Source: JAGLHV01 sp023143305 [NCBI: Clostridia bacterium] (GTDB lineage: Bacteria > CBDUZB01 > JAGLHV01). From it: DNA of 64,000 bases. Below the pieces are notes generated by a model. It worked only from the letters and a program-made list of their open reading frames with translations. It made no database searches and had not been told where the DNA came from. Position 1 is the first letter of the stretch. Each line of letters begins with the position of its first letter. The stretch is taken from NCBI GenBank assembly GCA_030637025.1, contig DAOVVV010000009.1:1-64000 (forward strand), given 5' to 3'. Shown here one piece after another: positions 62,007 to 64,000 of the stretch. Both the position numbers and the translations under genes were made by a program.

Positions 62007-63955
62007 TACTTTTCCTCCTTTTCTTTATTATTGGAAATGGCCTCAATCAACTTGTTTTTATATTTATAATATAAAAAAGATACATGGATAAGCACCATGC
62101 CCAAAATAATAAACGATAGGACTCTATACGGAGTACTAATATTGGAAATATCGACAAAGAATACTTTCATAATAGTAATGATAAATAAAACAATAGCAAT
62201 TCTCCTAAACATAGAATTATTTTCTTTAAATCCCTTGACCATTAACACTACCGAAAAAACTGTCCATAAAACCGATATTGCCGCAAACCGGGCAACCAAT
62301 AAATAATCATGAAAAAAGGCAGCTGTTTCAATATTCAGCACAATAAAAAGCATTGCACCCCAGACGGCATATATTCCGGAAGAATTTCTTATGCTTAACT
62401 TTGGCGCTAATTGCGATAAAGATTTTCCTGATACATATTGATCTCCAATTTTTTTTATCATACAGGCAAACAAATATGCACCACCCAACAAAAAGAATAA
62501 GGTTAAATAACGCTCAATAATCATATACCCATAGGAAGGTTTTATATACCATCCATATACGCGAAGTTTAAAAATTGACCCGTAATCATAAAATAAGAAT
62601 TTATATAATGTCATTACAAAAAGTAAATATGACCCTTTAACCAGACTGCTCCGTTTTAATTTACTGCCTAACCAGAACAACATCATTACCTGAGCCATCC
62701 AGAAAATACTAATCCAGTGTTCTGAAAATATTATGGGAACGGTAATAACTAAAAAAAATGCCGATTTTGCAACAAGGATAACAAAACCGTCTATACGATG
62801 CATATTTTTTTTATATAGGTAATTAGCCATCAAGAGAAAAATAGCAGCATAGATAATGGTTACCACGCTAACCCACTCTACGGCAAAACGCTGTTTAATC
62901 ATAAAAAAACTATAAGCAAAAACGATAAAAGAATTAAACATCATTATATAAAACCCATTCATCTTTTCTGTAATATTTTCTCTGAGTTGATAAGCAAAAG
63001 GAATAAGAGTATACATCAGATAAAAAATATTAAGGAAAATCATGGTAATCCAGAATTTGTCTAAAGAATAATAATTCATACACCAGATACTAAATAAAAG
63101 ATAGGTGAAACTAAAACCCAATACATTAAGCAATTCCCATTTTTTTTGAAAAGCTATTACCAATAACCCACTGTTAAGAACTACCATATAGACCATCAAG
63201 GCCACCTGATTATCCTGTCCTGTAGTGAGTAAAATCGGAGTTAGGAATCCTCCCACCAGCCCTAATACCGCCAGCCATTTGGTATTGTAAAAAATAGACA
63301 AAGCAGACACTAACAGCGTAACCAAAATCATCAATACCATGGATAAGGTGGAATTGAATAAGCGATAAAGCTGAAAACCGGCAAAGGTAGCAGAATAGAG
63401 TATTGCTATTCCACCTCCGTATATATATAAACCTAACCTTCTAAAATTTTTTTGTATTAATTTATTAGCAGTAAAAAGAAAACCTATACCAAACAAATAA
63501 CTCATCGCTACCCGGCCGGAAGGGCCAATCCATCCTCTTTCAAATGAATATTTAAGATAATAACCAACACCGAAAATAGTCAATACTATTCCTATAATGA
63601 GCAGCCACTTCTGTCCAAAACGGATTTCCAGATTAGAATGGGCAGTCTTTTTATCAAACTTAACCTGTTCTACTGTTTCAACCTTCTGTTTAATCTCTTC
63701 TTTTTCCTCAGGAACAATCATTGCCAGATTTTTTAAATCACTGTTCAACATCTCTTCATACTGTTTTATTTTAGTATCAAGAATTTCCAATTCCTGCTGG
63801 AAGTCACGCTTAAGCAGCCATAGTTTATTAAACTGATTTTTTAAACCAAAATAAACAGAAAGCTTATTAAAAATATCCTTGTTAAAGACATACCCGCAAA
63901 CCTTACAAGAATTCTCGGAAACGACCATTTCCTTCTTACATTTAGGACATTTCAT
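62006..63955 (-). CDS. DUF2339 multi-pass membrane protein with N-terminal zinc ribbon
   Basis: 649 residues. Cysteines 3, 6, 17 and 20 (CPKC, CKVC) form a zinc ribbon, followed by a coiled-coil (about 40-90) and 15 or more membrane segments. The DUF2339 core is recognisable in RFGQKWLLIIGIVLTIFGVG, YYLKYSFERGWIGPSGRVAM and LAVLGLVGGFLTPILLTTGQ. The function is unknown; DUF2339 and DUF3999 genes commonly lie together, as here. ATG 63955 with GGAGGGAG upstream; TAATG coupling to the DUF3999 gene. Only 45 bp of upstream sequence is visible, so its promoter is not seen. Confidence 0.92.
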   Translation of the reverse strand: MKCPKCKKEMVVSENSCKVCGYVFNKDIFNKLSVYFGLKNQFNKLWLLKRDFQQELEILDTKIKQYEEMLNSDLKNLAMIVPEEKEEIKQKVETVEQVKFDKKTAHSNLEIRFGQKWLLIIGIVLTIFGVGYYLKYSFERGWIGPSGRVAMSYLFGIGFLFTANKLIQKNFRRLGLYIYGGGIAILYSATFAGFQLYRLFNSTLSMVLMILVTLLVSALSIFYNTKWLAVLGLVGGFLTPILLTTGQDNQVALMVYMVVLNSGLLVIAFQKKWELLNVLGFSFTYLLFSIWCMNYYSLDKFWITMIFLNIFYLMYTLIPFAYQLRENITEKMNGFYIMMFNSFIVFAYSFFMIKQRFAVEWVSVVTIIYAAIFLLMANYLYKKNMHRIDGFVILVAKSAFFLVITVPIIFSEHWISIFWMAQVMMLFWLGSKLKRSSLVKGSYLLFVMTLYKFLFYDYGSIFKLRVYGWYIKPSYGYMIIERYLTLFFLLGGAYLFACMIKKIGDQYVSGKSLSQLAPKLSIRNSSGIYAVWGAMLFIVLNIETAAFFHDYLLVARFAAISVLWTVFSVVLMVKGFKENNSMFRRIAIVLFIITIMKVFFVDISNISTPYRVLSFIILGMVLIHVSFLYYKYKNKLIEAISNNKEKEEK

Positions 63956-64000
63956 AATTTATTCTCCCTCCTTTTATTTAGTAATGTCAAAAATGTTTGA

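Overview
The window is a stretch of low-GC, AT-rich bacterial chromosome. Every gene I can support (53, one of them cut by the left edge) is on the minus strand, so transcription runs from right to left. I saw no tRNA, rRNA, transposase gene or CRISPR array. The cell is a diderm with lipopolysaccharide or a similar surface glycan: it has an LptD-type outer-membrane assembly protein, a Wzz-type chain-length protein, flippases and O-antigen polymerase/ligase-type proteins. Housekeeping gene order (rpmE, DUF1385, prfA, prmC, murA, his genes, trp genes, accD-folC) is conserved in many bacteria and does not name the phylum. Composition, Shine-Dalgarno-rich starts and palindrome-filled spacers suggest an uncultivated candidate-phylum lineage (Omnitrophota-like at a guess, low confidence).

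Right end (58.5-64 kb): a DUF2339 membrane protein, a DUF3999 protein and an exported alpha/beta hydrolase form one tightly coupled operon. Next come a Roadblock/LC7 protein and ribosomal protein L31 with a basic tail, behind a good sigma-70-type promoter and closed by a hairpin terminator. 42-58.4 kb is core metabolism: DUF1385, prfA, prmC, murA, hisD-hisB-hisA-hisI, a complete trpEGDCFBA set, accD and folC. hisH and hisF, usually beside hisA, are absent. An orphan MalK/UgpC-type ABC ATPase, a ROK sugar kinase and lptD follow.

27.3-36.1 kb holds Wzz and a nucleotide-sugar cassette: rmlA, an rmlC-like gene, rmlB, rmlD, ugd, UDP-xylose synthase and a UDP-glucuronate epimerase-like gene. These would supply dTDP-rhamnose, UDP-glucuronate, UDP-xylose and probably UDP-galacturonate. 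A strong terminator ends it at 27.13 kb. Immediately after is a consensus promoter (TTGACA, 17 bp, TATAAT) with a palindrome downstream of the -10, then a winged-helix regulator. This regulator heads a roughly 27 kb exopolysaccharide/O-antigen operon running to the left edge: UDP-GlcNAc 2-epimerase, a bi-domain oxidoreductase, many glycosyltransferases, two flippases, two polymerases, a heparinase-like protein, an acyltransferase, a methyltransferase, a GT-C enzyme with a DUF2993-like tail, Gmd, a priming transferase and a GalE-like epimerase.

The most unusual content lies between genes. There is a ~156-158 bp self-complementary repeat, with one copy before rmlA and three tandem copies at a 184 bp period inside the trp operon; a base-pair change in its stem is compensated on the other arm. 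There is also a two-member MITE-like family with matching terminal inverted repeats and flanking direct repeats, REP-like palindromes with an adjacent GTAG, and heptamer tracts of the form (G/C)GACT(A/G)T. The gene-level novelties I rate highest are the GT-C/DUF2993-like fusion and the operator-like palindrome at the head of the polysaccharide operon.
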